Origin: Marsupella aquatica
Lineage: Eukaryota > Marchantiophyta
Length of the DNA: 64,000 bases
Direction: 5' to 3'
Assembly: GCA_973895155.1 (NCBI GenBank)
Contig: OZ316893.1
Span: 27,652,001-27,716,000, forward strand
Each line of letters begins with the position of its first letter. The first letter of the stretch is position 1. The notes under the pieces are model-generated. The model ran no database searches. It was not told where the DNA came from and saw only the letters and a program-made list of their open reading frames with translations. Of the stretch, positions 46,701-59,919 are shown in pieces. A program made the position numbers and the translations under genes.

Positions 46701-49362
46701 ATTCCCGCAATGTTTTCATTTGTCTAGGTGGAGCAATTTGCTGACACAAACAATTCAATGAAACGATATTCTAACTTCGATTTGGGCAGGCGATTGGAAG
46801 ACGGTGATATCGTAGATGTGGACGTCACCGTCTGGCTCGATGGTTATCATGGTAAAGTTTTCAAACCCAATTTTCCAGTTACTTGGAAAGAACTCCGTTG
46901 GTTTACCACTTTCACTTTCGGTGCAGGGAGAAATGTTTGTGTACCCGTGAACGAGTTGTTTAGCAAGTGCGTAGTTACTATAGGAAGGTGCATCGAAAGA
47001 ATACTCAGCAAGGCTGTAGAGACTAGTTGGTACGATAACTTTTTTCTTCAGGCAAAGCAAATGACGGTTCTTAATCTATTTCGGAGTCGAAGGTTGCTGA
47101 CGCAAACCGTCTTTGGGTGGCAATTAAATGTCAGCAGCTTTTAACTAGCGTATGTGCTACATCTGGTGGTTGCGGTCTGGGCATTTACAGGTGACCTTAA
47201 TGAAAGCTTTTTGGTTGGCAACGTGGATGAGGCTTCAAAACGGCTTGTGCAGGTCACCTACGAATGCTTGGACAAAGCAATTGCTATAGGTGATATTTCT
47301 TTCTTGGATACTGGAGTTTCTCCTGAGAGAAACTGGGTCATCTCGTTAGGTTCACTTTGTCCGTGAGGGAGGTCAGTAGACATTTATGTCGGATTGCAAT
47401 GGAAGATTCAAGGCCTGTATATGTCTACAATTCGCTTCTTCTGATTCTTATAGTGAGGCATCTGTCCTTGCATTTTATTTCAGTTTGTTTTAGGCTAGCC
47501 TTTGTTAATGTCCAGATCTGTCTTTCTCTCAATTTTCTCGTAGTGAGGCGCTGGTCCTATTTATGGTCCTTGCATTTTATTTTCAGTTTTCTCTTGTGGT
47601 ATCATGGGAAAGTAGGCAGCTGAAGACTAGATGCCATCATCTTCCTGTCGAACATATAAAGAGACTGTCATCATATAACGTCGTCGATCGTCAATTTGCA
47701 GTCAAGCCAGGAGTCAGATATCGAGAGATTGGAGAGGTTATCGGTCGCCATGCATCCCTTAATGGGTTTTCAGTGGTAAACCCATATGACCACTCGAATA
47801 GGCTTGGTACAGATATAAACGATTTAGCCTCTTGAGGGCTTTTGTTAGTTCATTGGACAAATTTCTCTTAACTAGGGTTCTGTGTGGACGGCTGGTCTCA
47901 AATACTTCTATCGATTATTTGATTATTTGATGGCGCTTGGCTTGAAAGAAAATATATTTAAAATTCTAAAACTTGGCTGATGACTTGATGGAGGAGCTGC
48001 TGCGCTTAGGAGCTCATGGGTTCAAGCTTTATGTAACGTTTTTAGTTACTCTTCTTTCCCATGGATAGGAGATGGAAAGGTTTTCTGCTCATAACTTCGA
48101 TATCGATGCACTTTTTGCTTGTCAAGCATTATCATTAATTACTCTCCATTCTGCCGTTGGAACAGGTGAAATCCTACTGTGGGCATGGCATTGGCGAACT
48201 GTTCCATTGTGCCCCAAACATTCCACATTATGCACGTATCCATCGCTGGGTTGAGTCTATAATGAGCCATTGCAGCTGTGTAGATTTGATGAATGGAATT
48301 ACTTCGATTAGTGGCTGGTTTCATACTTGACCCCTCCCACTGAATTAGTTTTCCGGCATGGACGTACTTTATCAGACGTTATAAAAACTCTCTCACGAAG
48401 GTGCCACTTGTTATCTGTAGCAGATGTTAAGATTTATGGCAAGACGAAATGAATTTGCTTGGAGGTATATATATTTGCAGATGCTGAGCTTTTGACATTC
48501 AGTAAGTTGGTCAAGCTTTGGTTGCTATTCTTAACCGATTATCAGGGAACAGAGCTGTTGGAATGATGAAGGCAGGCCAAACTTTCACCATTGAACCCAT
48601 GATCAATGCAGGTGAGTTTCAGTCTTTTCTTCTTCGCATTGTAGTACGTGGCTGTCCTATTCTGTCTGGAAAGACCGCAAGCTGTCTTATGTTTAGAGAC
48701 TTGTCGTTGTTTTAAAACTCATCTGCTATATGAATAACGAACAGTTTATCTACGTTTCGTGGAAAGTGTGGAAGGAAAAACTTGTTTATGATGTGACACG
48801 TAGATGTTGATTTGTGTCTAATCATTAGTTCACAATGCTCCTGCTTAAGTTATTCATTTGACCAAACAAACTTTGTTGTAAAATATGTAGATGGGATGTA
48901 AGGTCCCTATGAAGATGTTGATCCTTTGGCTTGTTATCTTTTTACAACCCTGTTCTGAAAGATGTGTCAATTGTTCGAAACAGGAGTATGGCAGGACAAA
49001 ATGTGGCCTGATGGTTGGACTTCAGTAACAGCTGATGGGAAGAGGAGTGCCCAATTTGAGCACACACTGCTGGTAAGTCAGTTTAGAGCTCTTGGGCATA
49101 CGACTAGAATATCTGTCCTGGATTGTTTATGCCATGGGATTGAATGCGTCCTTGGGGATCCCGTTGGGCATGGGACCAGCATGTCGCCATAGTTGTAGGA
49201 AACATCTCTTCACATTCTAAAACTTTGCACTTCAGGTCCTTCGTCGTGCTTTATCCTGTTCTAATGCCTAAGACTTGTTGTCCTTAGGTGACGGACACAG
49301 GTTGTGAAGTGTTGACTGCTCGACTGCCTACCTCACCAGATGTCTTTCCTTGGCTCCGGTGA
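43707..49362 (+). CDS. MAP1A: Methionine aminopeptidase 1 (cytosolic type)
   Basis: Removes the initiator methionine from nascent proteins in the cytosol. Exons: 43707-43855, 44260-44310, 44464-44658, 45107-45182, 45309-45356, 45493-45537, 45899-45998, 46138-46189, 46551-46592, 46790-46851, 47191-47289, 47702-47775, 48166-48235, 48546-48611, 48984-49072, 49288-49362. Junctions are GT-AG and phases sum to 430 residues plus stop; Arabidopsis MAP1A is about 400. The N-terminal ribosome-binding C6H2 finger is complete (C40, C43, C51, C54, C67, C71, H79, H83). Catalytic residues are in place: H247 (VICHGIP), D264 (DVDVTV), D275 (YHGD), H338 (GHGIG), H345, E371 (TIEPM) and E402 (QFEHT). The finger marks it as the cytosolic rather than the organellar form. 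Start is the first ATG of exon 1. The stretch between the finger and GWLYC (exon 3) is longer than usual. Confidence 0.95.
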
Positions 49363-50495
49363 TAGCTTTTCAGCATCCGATTTGTTCCTTTCACTTTGGT
49401 GTGGTGATGAAGGCGTTTCCAATCAATTTAGTTTTGTTGGCAGAGGCATTATTGAGTGCATGTAGGTTCACACTGGCTTTGTTTTCTGTAGGGGATGCCA
49501 TGCATTTTGTTAAGAACATTGCACGCATCTTAGGGACTAGGAAAATAGTTAGGGAATTCCTTAATACAGCATGTGTACAGAGAATTTGTTTGCTATGAAT
49601 GAGCAACTTTTCGACAACCCTACCCATGGCAGGCTTTCCAAATGGCTGGCGTGATCTCTATTTTGTGGAGAGAAAGTTCTGTAGAGATTGCTAATTTGTA
49701 CTGTTCATGGCTCGGAGAACCTTTCCCATTCAGTTGAAAATTGACCATCCATTATTTCCAGAAATTTGCAAAAGAAGAGTAAAAACCAGTCACTACAAGA
49801 GATAGATCACCATGCATTTGTTATGGTTAATCACGGGAATTCAGGCTGAACCACAAAGCTGATGGCGAAGACCCTGACCTATTAAAAAGTTCGGTGGCCA
49901 TGCTCAAGGTTATTTGCTTCCTACACTTTTCCACATGCATGACACGCAGGTAATTCACCAAGGAGTTCTAAAACTGATAGGTAGGAAAGAGGCGGATTTC
50001 AATCCGATTAGTCCAAGTCACCTGTTGTCTGTAAGAGACCAACAAATCTGGTTCAAAACAGATGGAGACATGGCCAGGGCATGAATTACTCTGCAAATAG
50101 CCTGAGTCCCAGCGACAGATCGACCCTGAGGAAAATCGAAGGACGTGCGCTGACACCCTTGCAATGACTTCAGAGTCATGGTATTATTCAAAGACTATAT
50201 TTCACGAACTTCACTACGAGAGCGAGCCTATTGGTAATGCTCGCTGGAGACTTTCTTAAAATGGACCAAGGCAACCACATCTCCTCGCCCCTTAATTCAA
50301 TAGTCAATCAATTACCATCGCATGACCGTCATCCTCCACCACAGGCCATAGTTACAAACTGAGCGTCATTAAAGGAAGGAACGAGAACACTCGTAACCTC
50401 GACTTAATCAGTCGGTGCACGTGAGATATTCTTGGAGGCCACCATCTTGACCTGAAGGTTGGTGAAAGGAGCTCTAGACTTATGGAGCGCCTCAA
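49363..50495. other. Region downstream of methionine aminopeptidase, no gene seen
   Basis: About 1.1 kb that should hold the aminopeptidase 3' untranslated region. No supported coding frame. Confidence 0.5.
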
Positions 50496-52060
50496 AGGCA
50501 ACAATATTCAACTACACAGCTTTGCTCCTCAGCGCCTATGCTCCTTGCAGGAGAGATAGAAGGATATGGCAACAATATTCAACTTCCAAGCAACAGTAGA
50601 TCAAATTGTAGCGAAGTGTTAAATTTACCCCATACTTCCAAACATTCGCACCAATTTTGTAAATACACAACCCTGACCTGCTTGAGTCAATATTGTCTCT
50701 TCCTAGTTCCGAAAGTTTTCTATCAACAAAATTGACTTTCAATTTCTCCCTTGACATGCGGTAAAATTGTTTGTTCATGGGTTCGTTTCAATCTTTGACA
50801 TTCAATTTCTCCCTTGATATGGACCAGAATTGATTCTTGAGATCATTAGACAAATGTTCCCAAACTCTAACATCACCAAGTCTCAGTAAGAATTGAGAGA
50901 CTCGTAAATTTGCAAACATTACCCCATCCCTCAGGATCTGTCCCTCAGTATACACTTTTCCTGCTTTCGAAAGTTTTCAATTAACAACTGGGCTGATAAA
51001 AGGTGGATATAATGGAGTCCCCCCCCCCCCCCCCAAAAAAAATAAAACCAAAAATAAAACCAAAAATAAAAAATAAAAAATGAAAGAAAGAAAGATTACA
51101 AGTGTACACAACGGCAGGTCACAACATGGCATGTTACAGTTACCTGGTTTCCAACAATTTCATGATTTAACTTGACATTTGGGGCAATCAAGGAACTAAA
51201 TACACCCCAAAGAGGGGACCATTGCATCTCCAGTCCGATCAGCTGCAAAATTGGAAATTCAGGGATAGTTGTCCTTTTCTCCCCCAGATATTAACACCTT
51301 CCAAGAAACTACTTTGCCCATGATATGCATCATTCATTTCCATTTATCTCATATACCAACTCCCCAGTCAACACCTAAACCTTCCGTGTATTATAGTATT
51401 AATAATAACTTGAAGTTGAAGCTTGACAGGACCAATGCTAAAACCACCCCAAATTTATGAAACCGCCCAAAAGTTTGTGTTTCCAAAACAGCCAAAATTG
51501 GCTATAGTGTAAAAACTTGAACATATTTGTCTCTGGCTTAGTTCACACACTTGAAACCTGGGGAGTTGCCGCTCTGAGGAATCTTCATGTTCTGTTGCAT
51601 TTGCCTAAATGCTCGAATGGAGTTTTGCACTTGAGATGGACTGCAGTGAAACCCTCTTCTTGCCCAGACGATACACATTACACGGGAGGGTGGAATGTGA
51701 ATAAAACAAGATGATATATTTGGAAATTCATAGCCTGAATTCTCAATGAAAGTAAGAGATTTGTTGAAAAGTTCTTTCCAAGCCCCTTAAAATGAACGCA
51801 AGAACAGAAAATTGTGCTGCCTATCAAGGGAGAAATTGAAAGTCCAAAGTTGCTGATCAGAATCTTTAGAAGCTGAAAAAATTTACAATGAATGATGGAG
51901 TAGTCTTGGAAAATTCACAACTGTCTTAATTCAAATTGAAACTTGGTGACAGTAAGGCTGTGGGAAACTTTAAGATCTTCCTACTTTTTCTACCAAGCTA
52001 GGAACAACCAATTGTGTTACATATCAAGGAAGAAATTTCAAGTTGATAGAAGAGTATGGT
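50496..52060. repeat. Patchwork of short diverged repeats
   Basis: The motif ggcaacaatattcaact occurs at about 50498 and 50567. The motif TTCAATTTCTCCCTTGA occurs at about 50737 and 50801 on the plus strand, and inverted at about 51825 (tatcaagggagaaattgaaa) and 52018. Flanking words such as CGAAAGTTTTC also recur. This suggests several decayed copies of one ~100-bp unit in both orientations. A 16-base C run followed by A-rich sequence lies at 51019-51070. No gene seen. Confidence 0.5.
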
Positions 52061-54470
52061 TTGTTCTTTATGATTATTAAAATGATGATATTTTTTATTA
52101 TTTCATTAATCTTCAAAGAATGTGAATAAGGAGTATTTTTGGTGACATTTTTATTGTCCTCCCCATTATTTATGTTCAAAGAACGGGTAGTTAGGGCTAG
52201 TCTACAACTATAATAAGGGATATCGTATTTTTTTGTCTTTTATACCAATACAAAAGAGCTCCTGGATGGGAAAGATTCACAGCCATTGGATTCGATTAGT
52301 TATTTTCTCTAACCATTGAAAAGTAAATGTGCATCCCTGATAAATTATCTCATTATAAAGAAACAACATATCAATTTAACTTAGTGTATACATTCTAGTC
52401 CTAAAAATAGTCATAATTTTGTCTAATAAATTTGTTCTCTTATTACACTAAGGTTTGAGTAGTCTCGGAAAGTACACATAACCAACCTTTTGTGTGTGCG
52501 AGCTTATCTTTGGTCTAACCTTAGTAGTAGGGAACATAATGGTTTTCGAGTGCTGGCTGTGGAGTCCTGTAACGGCCGTCGCCGTCGCCGTCATGATGTT
52601 GAACTCCAGTCGAATTCAAATAAATGATTATTTATTAGGCGCTCCCGAGGCCCGAGGATTTGATCGGTACAGTCCCGTTAAGCGATTCTGTCGTCATCGC
52701 GATCGTCCCCTGAAGGGAATCAAAGCAATCCGGCCCTAAACGTAGACATACAATTACCTGTAATATTCGTAACCCGGCCCACCTGAGTCGACCCGGGAAC
52801 CCTGCAACGGACCTGATCTTCTCTCCCGGGCAAGAGCCACGAAATGACGGGATTCAAATGAATGCTTTTTCACCGGACACTGACGATGGTCAGAGTAGTA
52901 CTGTAGTAGCTGACCTGTAACCCAACCTGTCAAGATCTGCAGAGGCTGCCACCTGACTCGACCAAGCCTTGTATCATATTTATTTTTATTCCACCGCACA
53001 GTTTTACTATATGGGTCGTAACGAAGTGCACCATGCACAAAGTGCAAGGCTAGTCTTCCTTCCTAAAATTTGGGCGTTCTCTTAAAATGCATATGAGATA
53101 AAGTGCCATTATTTTGGTCGAATTACATATTTTCCATTCTTTTTAATTTAATCCTTCACAGCTGGCTAAGCCAAATAACTTTGGCCAGTTTGGAATGATC
53201 CCACGGTGATCATCTTGCAAGTTTTTCATCATTGGACAGTCATGAGTGTTCTTAAGTTGACGTTATCACCCTGTCTCACCCTTGACCAGGGGGCAAAGGA
53301 GTGGGGTCTCGGTAACTGCACATAAAAATATGATATATATGATATACGACACCCCTCATACCATGATAACCCTAGGTTTTTTCTTTCAATCAATGAATGC
53401 AGCCACATTTTGATATGTGATTACCAGCAGGGAGAGGAGTGGGTCCACAAACCAGGAGGGGGCGGAGCAGGTGCACAGTAAAAGACCCAACCCAATGTTA
53501 AGGGTTGAAAAGGGTGTTGTTGTCAGATGACATGCCCAACCTTCCAATGGCAGGATGTTAACCGCCAAATTGTTTTGAGCTAACTCAAGCTAATTTGCTT
53601 TACCAGCAGTGGAAAATATTACAATGTCAGAAACAATCCCACAAAATATCTGGTTAGATACAAAAGAGTGACAATGTACTAATATATATGCAAAATAAAA
53701 TATAGGTTTTGAAGGTGCCCATAGAATCGATAAATACTTGCAATTGCTCACATTGCAAGTGTGATAAGAGACCTTTATTGATAAATGCATGACATTTTGC
53801 TTCCCGCCACCCCTCTCCCATCTCTCTTAAGTTGTTTCTTGCATGTTATTCTCCTCTCCCCATTCTTGTGTAGTGCCCTCCCATCCATTCTAGCAGACCA
53901 TTCCTGGGAAACTCACTTATGTGCTGCCTCACTTCTAAGAAGTTGTATGTGGTCCATTTTCATTGAAGTGTTGCTAGGAAGGACAGGAATAGGCTCAAAA
54001 AGATTCGAAGTGCCAAATCTTTCTTGTGCAACAGGGCTTTGGTGAACTCCAATTTGAAGTGGACGTTTGTCCAAAGCTACCGCATTAGGTATATGATCTT
54101 GTGACAACACCCAACAACGCTATGTTTTGTTACCAGTAGTATAAGTATACTAGTCTGGACAACCAAAGGCACACGCATTTTGTTATTCTCTAGATATTTA
54201 GATGTAGTGAAGACAACTTACCACATTCATGATTTCACGTTCTGCAAGGGGCAGGGTCGGATCAGGGCATTTTATGGGCAGCATTTGGTGGCAGGGCCCT
54301 TTCTCTATCACTAAATAATGCAGTTACTTTCCAAGAATGCTCTACCAGAATTCCCATTGTACCATTGATTAAGGACAAGAGATATGTAATTAAAGAGGTT
54401 GCTTCTTGCCAATCCTTGACCCTAGTGGTATTGGGTTACATACTAGTCAAGCAGAGCTCCACAAATCAGC
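52061..54470. other. Intergenic, no gene seen
   Basis: About 2.4 kb without a supported gene. The part 52550-53000 is GC-richer than its surroundings and contains a CCGTCGCCGTCGCCGTC triplet repeat near 52573, but no recognisable frame. Confidence 0.5.
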
Positions 54471-54560
54471 CACACCCTGGGTGAGTGGTAGACCAGGTGA
54501 GTGGGGCTGATTGGGTATTGAGCTTGAATCCTGCTAGCGGCAGTTTGAACCTTGTTTAGA
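54471..54560 (+). repeat. tRNA-like sequence, possible SINE head
   Basis: gtgagtggtagacc (54481-54494) resembles an RNA polymerase III A box, and agcttgaatcctgct (54521-54535) a B box (GGTTCGAATCC), about 30 bp apart. Mismatches to both consensus boxes exclude an intact tRNA gene. A tRNA-derived SINE is the likeliest explanation, with no clear tail seen. Confidence 0.35.
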
Positions 54561-55543
54561 CACATCCCGCAAAGGTTTGCAACTAGTTACACTTGGAAAT
54601 AATTGGAAAGAGCGGGGTGCAGACAAAGGGCAATCCAAGAGTGCAGCAAATATAAAGCGTGTGTAGTTAGGTACAAGACTCAAACTGAAGTTCAAGGTTG
54701 CCTTCTGTCCTAAATGTACTATATGTTGTACTATTGGGGAGGGTGCAGGGTAACTATTGTAGTATCGTCCCCAAGTTTCTCTCTCAACTCCTCACGTGCA
54801 GGGAAGGAGAAGCTCATGCATGCCCACCCCACGTTGCCTGCATCTTTGGATAGCCCTATGCTTGCGCTGCCTCATGCCTACATGGCCTGCATTTGTACAT
54901 TGCCCACACACTGAGCTAGTATTTAGTAACAAGACTAACAAGAGCAAAAACATGTGGGATCATATATGAGAGTAGTTAGATCGAAGTCAGATATTATCTC
55001 ACACTGATCCATGAATTGTTGAGGTCCCAGCATCCTCTCAAGTAGAGATTAAACTATGGATACTTAGAGAGTGCAAAGTCTTTGTGCTTGCACTTATAGC
55101 AAGTACTTAGTGGACCGGTGCAAAGTGAATTGTGCCTTCATTTATAGCATCATTCACATTGGATGGAAACTCTATGATCAATCTGATCATTTGCCTATTT
55201 AAGATGACAATCATTTATAGGCCTTGACCCCCTTGTTCTTGATCATGGGCTTGGACAAAAAAGCCAACATGTGGAAAATATTGGGGATGCTTTTTGGTAT
55301 CATCGGGCTTAGAGCATTAGCATTATTTAGTACTTCACAAAGGGCCCTGCACTAGTATTAGAGTCATTTAGAGCCTCTACATGGGTGCCTTGGGTTAAGA
55401 CAGGTGCCTACAACACATCACTTTTGGGATGTGAGAACTAAGGCTTTTGGGCTTGTACCCGTACCCTAGATCCCCAAATGCTTTCCCCATTGCAGGATCA
55501 TTGGAAATCCAGACTTGGAATTTGGCCACATATTCCAAACAGC
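54561..55543. other. Intergenic, no gene seen
   Basis: About 1 kb with no supported gene, RNA or defined repeat. Confidence 0.5.
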
Positions 55544-56144
55544 CTCAAGGGTTTCACTTCCATAGAATTGACACATCAGGTGCAACAAAGAATATGGTAA
55601 TTTTATTGGTTTTAGGGGAACTTGGAAATTTTTGTGGAAAAATTTTAGGGTCTTGTAAGAACATTAGGGTATTTTTAATCAAAATTTTGGAATATTTCAA
55701 CTTTATGGGGTGTTACAAATACAGATTTTTACTAACCTGTCCCCTAAACTACCCAATATTATTAGCATGTCCCCCACACAAAATTAATTATCAACCTATC
55801 CTCTGTTTTGTATTTGGGTTAAAGTTAACTCGTATATGGGTTCCCATAGCCAAGTGAGGCCAAGGAAGGGGGTCCAAGGGGAGTCGCGATGGGCTCAAGC
55901 TATCAAGTAGCAATTTTCCACATGGCAATGGGAACCCTTATACAAGTTAATTTTAACACAAATACGAAATGGGGTACATGTTGATAATTAATTTTTTGGG
56001 GGGGGTAGGTTAGCAATATTGGCTAATTTGGGGGACAGGTTAGTAAAATGTTGTTTACATTTTTTATTTTTTTACATTTTAGGGGGTGTAGGGCTTAAAA
56101 ATGTCACAGGTGATGGGGGGCCTCTATGCAGTGAGACCCCCAAG
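55544..56144. mobile_element. Inverted-repeat transposon, copy C (601 bp, with nested foldback)
   Basis: Same orientation as copy A. Left end CTCAAGGGTTTCACTTC, right end inward CTTGGGGGTCTCACTGC. An 8-bp target duplication is nearly perfect (caaacagc 55536-55543, caagcagc 56145-56152). Outer parts match copies A and B (for example tttattggttttaggg, cattttaggggg). The extra ~340 bp in the middle is a second, foldback element. The sequence is more diverged than A and B, so it is the oldest of the three. Confidence 0.85.
55717..56058. mobile_element. Foldback element nested in copy C
   Basis: Two long inverted arms of about 135-140 bp (about 55725-55860 and 55918-56056) share TTTTACTAACCTGTCCCC, AAAATTAATTATCAAC and GGGTTCCCAT, around a ~60-bp centre. 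A TTA stands at both borders, which would fit a Tourist-like (PIF/Harbinger) target duplication, but the outermost bases of the arms differ. Confidence 0.75.
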
Positions 56145-58200
56145 CAAGCAGCAAAAACTTTTCCTTTGCCTGGCTAACCAATCTACGCCCTTGTCCATTG
56201 TTGGTGTCACACACAAGGTCACACACTTCGTTTGAGGAACACGTGCATTTCTCCACTCTGCAGTGTTCTCACCTTCAATCAACTCGTCATCCACCTTTTC
56301 ATTGCATACAATCTCCATACAAAGTCTGCAATCTCCATTGTTTTCAAGCACGGATGCACACTGGGGGAAGAATTAGTGCGCCAGAGTTAATTGTGCTATA
56401 GCTTTTAGAGATATTGCAAGATCATGTATTGGGTAAGGGCAAAAGAAGAATAGCTTGTGGGAGTGCGTTGTACAATATTGTAAGGAAAGCAAGCTAGGAG
56501 GTACCAAACTCAGAGGTACCAAGCTCAAAACAACCAAGTCTCTCGAAGGAAGTTGGGTGAGATACATAAGCCTCTAGATTTATTTGATGTCACAATATAG
56601 AAGCTCTCGATAAGCAGCAATGCTCAGGACACAATAGATAAGGCTAGAAAGCTCTACAAGCAACGTCACCCCAAAGGCAATAAATTATTAGTTTGCTGGC
56701 ACATTTTGAAAGATTGTCCAAGGTGGGAAATGCTGCAAGATGCCAGGACCCAAATCAATTTGATGGTGAGTAGTCAGACATGGAGAATTTCCCTCGGCTT
56801 TCCAATGGCAACATTGATTATGATATTGACAAGGAGCCCCACCACAATGGCAGTGCAATGGGAGCATCAACAAAAAGATCCCCTCACAACAGAGCTGTCA
56901 ATATATTGTCTTAATGTTGTCTGAATTTTATCAATGTCTACAAGCACCACAATAGTGCCAAAATTTCAGATTACCATCAATTTCAAATATGGAATGTCCG
57001 TAAGCAATGTTGCATCATAATCTAAAAACATTGGAGCTATTGGAGTAGCTTTCTATCTGTAGCTCTACTTGTAAATGTTGTTCTCACTCCACATATATTT
57101 CACATTAATTCAAAGTGTCTATCACTCAAGTGCTAAATTTTCATATGTTTAATCCAATCTGCCATTTTCTTCTCATCCTTATGCTTCCATAGGCGCTCAA
57201 TGAGATCATTTTGAAAATTGAAGTGTCAAAAGTGACTTTCTAGCTGGGCGGTGGCAGCCAAGGAGTCATTCCATGACATGTTTTCCCCAAGCACTGGCAA
57301 TAACTGACCACCTCAACAATCATTGTATGAATCACAATAGATGCAATTGATCAAATCATTGTCACTTTTTTGGGGTGCCAAGATCTTGCAAACTGGTTCC
57401 TAATCTTGCCTGAAAACTCCAATAGCTCGTTCAACATCCTTTCTAGCACCTTCTTGGCAATTTTCAAATCAGCAATTCTCAGTTTGGGACTCGGCATCCT
57501 TTCTAGCACCTTCTGGACAATTCAAACAATCATTTCTTCTCAATCTGGGACCTGTGAATGGTGGTCACAAGACAACTTTGCTTTGAATAAATGCCATCAA
57601 CAAGTCAATGAGCTTTGACAATATACTTCACCTGATCATAGTTGTCATGCAACATGTCATTTACTAGTGGAGATTGATTTAGAACATTCAGATCATTGTT
57701 CCCACCAAGCAGCCCAAAAAATTGTATGCCAAATTCACAACTATTGGTCCCCAATAGCCTCTAGCAATATTGACTTCAAACAGTCTTTGTTCGATCAATT
57801 GTCCTTGAAAGGCCACAAGACAATTCTTCCCCTCAAAGTGCCATGCCCTTATTACCATGCCCTAATGACATCAAGATAAATACCAAGAATGAGACCATTA
57901 TTTTGTCCAGGTGGCTGTGGGTACATTGGGTTTAGACTGCCTGTCTAGGGAGGTTGAGATGCAGAGTGTGAAATCCCCTGGAAACCCAATGTTTTTTTTG
58001 TCACAAATCCCACCACCCAAAAGTGAGCTTCAAACAAAGCTGTTCACACTTAAGACAAAAAACCATAATCCCGTATGTTTCCTTTTAGCTGGCAACAAAA
58101 GGGCAGCAAACAGTCCAAAATTCCATAAATGACTTTCCAGCGCAAGGGGCCAAGGGACATGAACCACTCCGGTAACCAGTGTGGGGCTTTATTATTAACT
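56145..58200. other. Intergenic, possible gag relic at 56640-56770
   Basis: Around 56655-56760 a plus-strand frame reads LYKQRHPKGNKLLVCWHILK then DCPRWEMLQDA, reminiscent of a gag zinc-knuckle region that has lost its centre. The evidence is weak. The rest of this ~2-kb stretch holds no supported gene. Confidence 0.3.
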
Positions 58201-59919
58201 CCACCACCGAGCTGACCCAACCTCCCCTCGACCCCTCCCCCTCCCCTCTCCTCCCCTCACCTCACCTCACCTGACGGGGCGGGACCCGGCATGGCGATGT
58301 TTTTGAAACCAAATCCGACCCGGGCCACGGTGAGCTGATCTGTTACCGCGCATGTCACTGCTCGCTCGTTGTCGCTCTTCTCGCGTGGTGGCTGCCTCGC
58401 CCGTCCATCTCTCGTGCATTTCTTTCGCGCCTGCATTGAATCGTGGCGGACGAGAGGCGGAGTCACAGTGGTTCATACGGAGGGAGGAAGCGAGGGAAAG
58501 AAAGGACGCCTCCACACGCATAAGCATTCATTCGTTCATTCATTCATTCTCAGTTTCTCACAGTCGCAGTGGCCAGCACTGAGTGACCGTGTTGTTGTTC
58601 GTCTACCATTGCACAATCCCACAAATCCCATTCCTCGGCATCCCACTCTTTGGGTGTGACCGAGAGTGCGTCGGACGTCGGAAGTCGGAACAGGAAATTT
58701 CATTAGGCGCGGCAGGAAGCAACGATCGGATTGTCGGCCAACCAGCCAGGCGGGGAGTGGAGAGGAAGGTAGGAGAGAAGAATCGTTGTTGCACTTTGTC
58801 GTTTTCGTTTAGGATTGTGTACTGTAGTAGTCGATTTTACGAGGTTTCTGCTGACAATGTGTGAATGTACGGGACAGGAAGGACGGGAATGTGGTCGAAT
58901 GACTGACGGAGGGATGAGATGGAAGTCTGATGCACGAGAATGAGGAGGGCGAGATTTTGTGAGGGAGGAGGAGGTTGCTGATTCGGTTGGATCTCGTTGT
59001 GTTTGAGATCATCTATCACTGGCGCGGGAGTACATTACCGGACAGGGCACGGCAGGGCAGGGCAATACAGGGCTATGAAGATAGGTGTGACTCTTTTTGC
59101 TGTTCAGCAACGGAGGCAGGCAGGCAGGCAGCGAGGAAGGAGGATAGTTCTTTCATTGTAGATAACGAGCATTGCTCTCACGATCGTGTTAAAATTTTGC
59201 GGGAGTTACAGATTTTTACGGCTTATTGTGTTGCACTGTATATACCATCCGAGTTTTTCGAGTACTTGGACGCTTTGGGATCAGCAGCGCATTGGTGCCA
59301 GGGGTTTGCTCAACTGTCGGGTGTGCGAGCGGGCTCGGTGGCTTATCCTTAGGGTGTCGTCTTGATCTTCGCAACGCGCCTGTCATCGAGTTTTGCGTAC
59401 CAACTGGTCTCGTCTAAGAGCAGTGCTCGAGTGCACTTCTCGTCCGGAAATCGCCAATTGTGCATCTTATTACTCCTCACAAGAAGTTTTTTATGGAAAG
59501 CGTGGAGCCCGGACTACCATTCTCAATCGAAGTTTCCGCAACCGCATGAATCCGTTCTTTTGGATCATTGGAGATTTCGGCTCGGTTCTTGTCGTCTATT
59601 GGCGGTCACCATGGTATTGGCAGACGCGTGCATCGAGTGTCTCTCAAGGTCTCGACCGCGCTTGTTTTGCGATCGATAGCGGTAAAGCGCTCGGTTCTTA
59701 CGCACATTGACCGTGGTGGAAAAACTACTCGGCTGTAGCGACACATCTTTCACGCATTTCGATGTGGGGATAGGATCGCAAGGCGCGAATCGCAGATTGG
59801 TTTGGATTGCTTGGAGGAAGAAGATTGGCAGTTTTGGAATGGGGCGTTACCTGAGGATTTGATTGAGAAGTTCCCTGCTTCGTTCGCGCCCTTAGCAACT
59901 TGCGGCTGGAAATCGAATA
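58201..59919 (+). promoter_or_regulatory. Promoter and 5' leader region of KCBP
   Basis: About 1.7 kb upstream of the KCBP start codon with many short tandem motifs: ctcacctcacctcacctg at 58254-58272, cattcattcgttcattcatt at 58527-58546 and ggcaggcaggcaggca at 59114-59131. Several upstream ATGs with short frames exist (58975-59352, for example). Transcription start and leader introns cannot be fixed from sequence alone. Confidence 0.5.

Noticed and set aside
52550-53000. Organelle DNA insertion
   Set aside because: The GC-richer stretch prompted the idea but no chloroplast or mitochondrial gene sequence was recognised.
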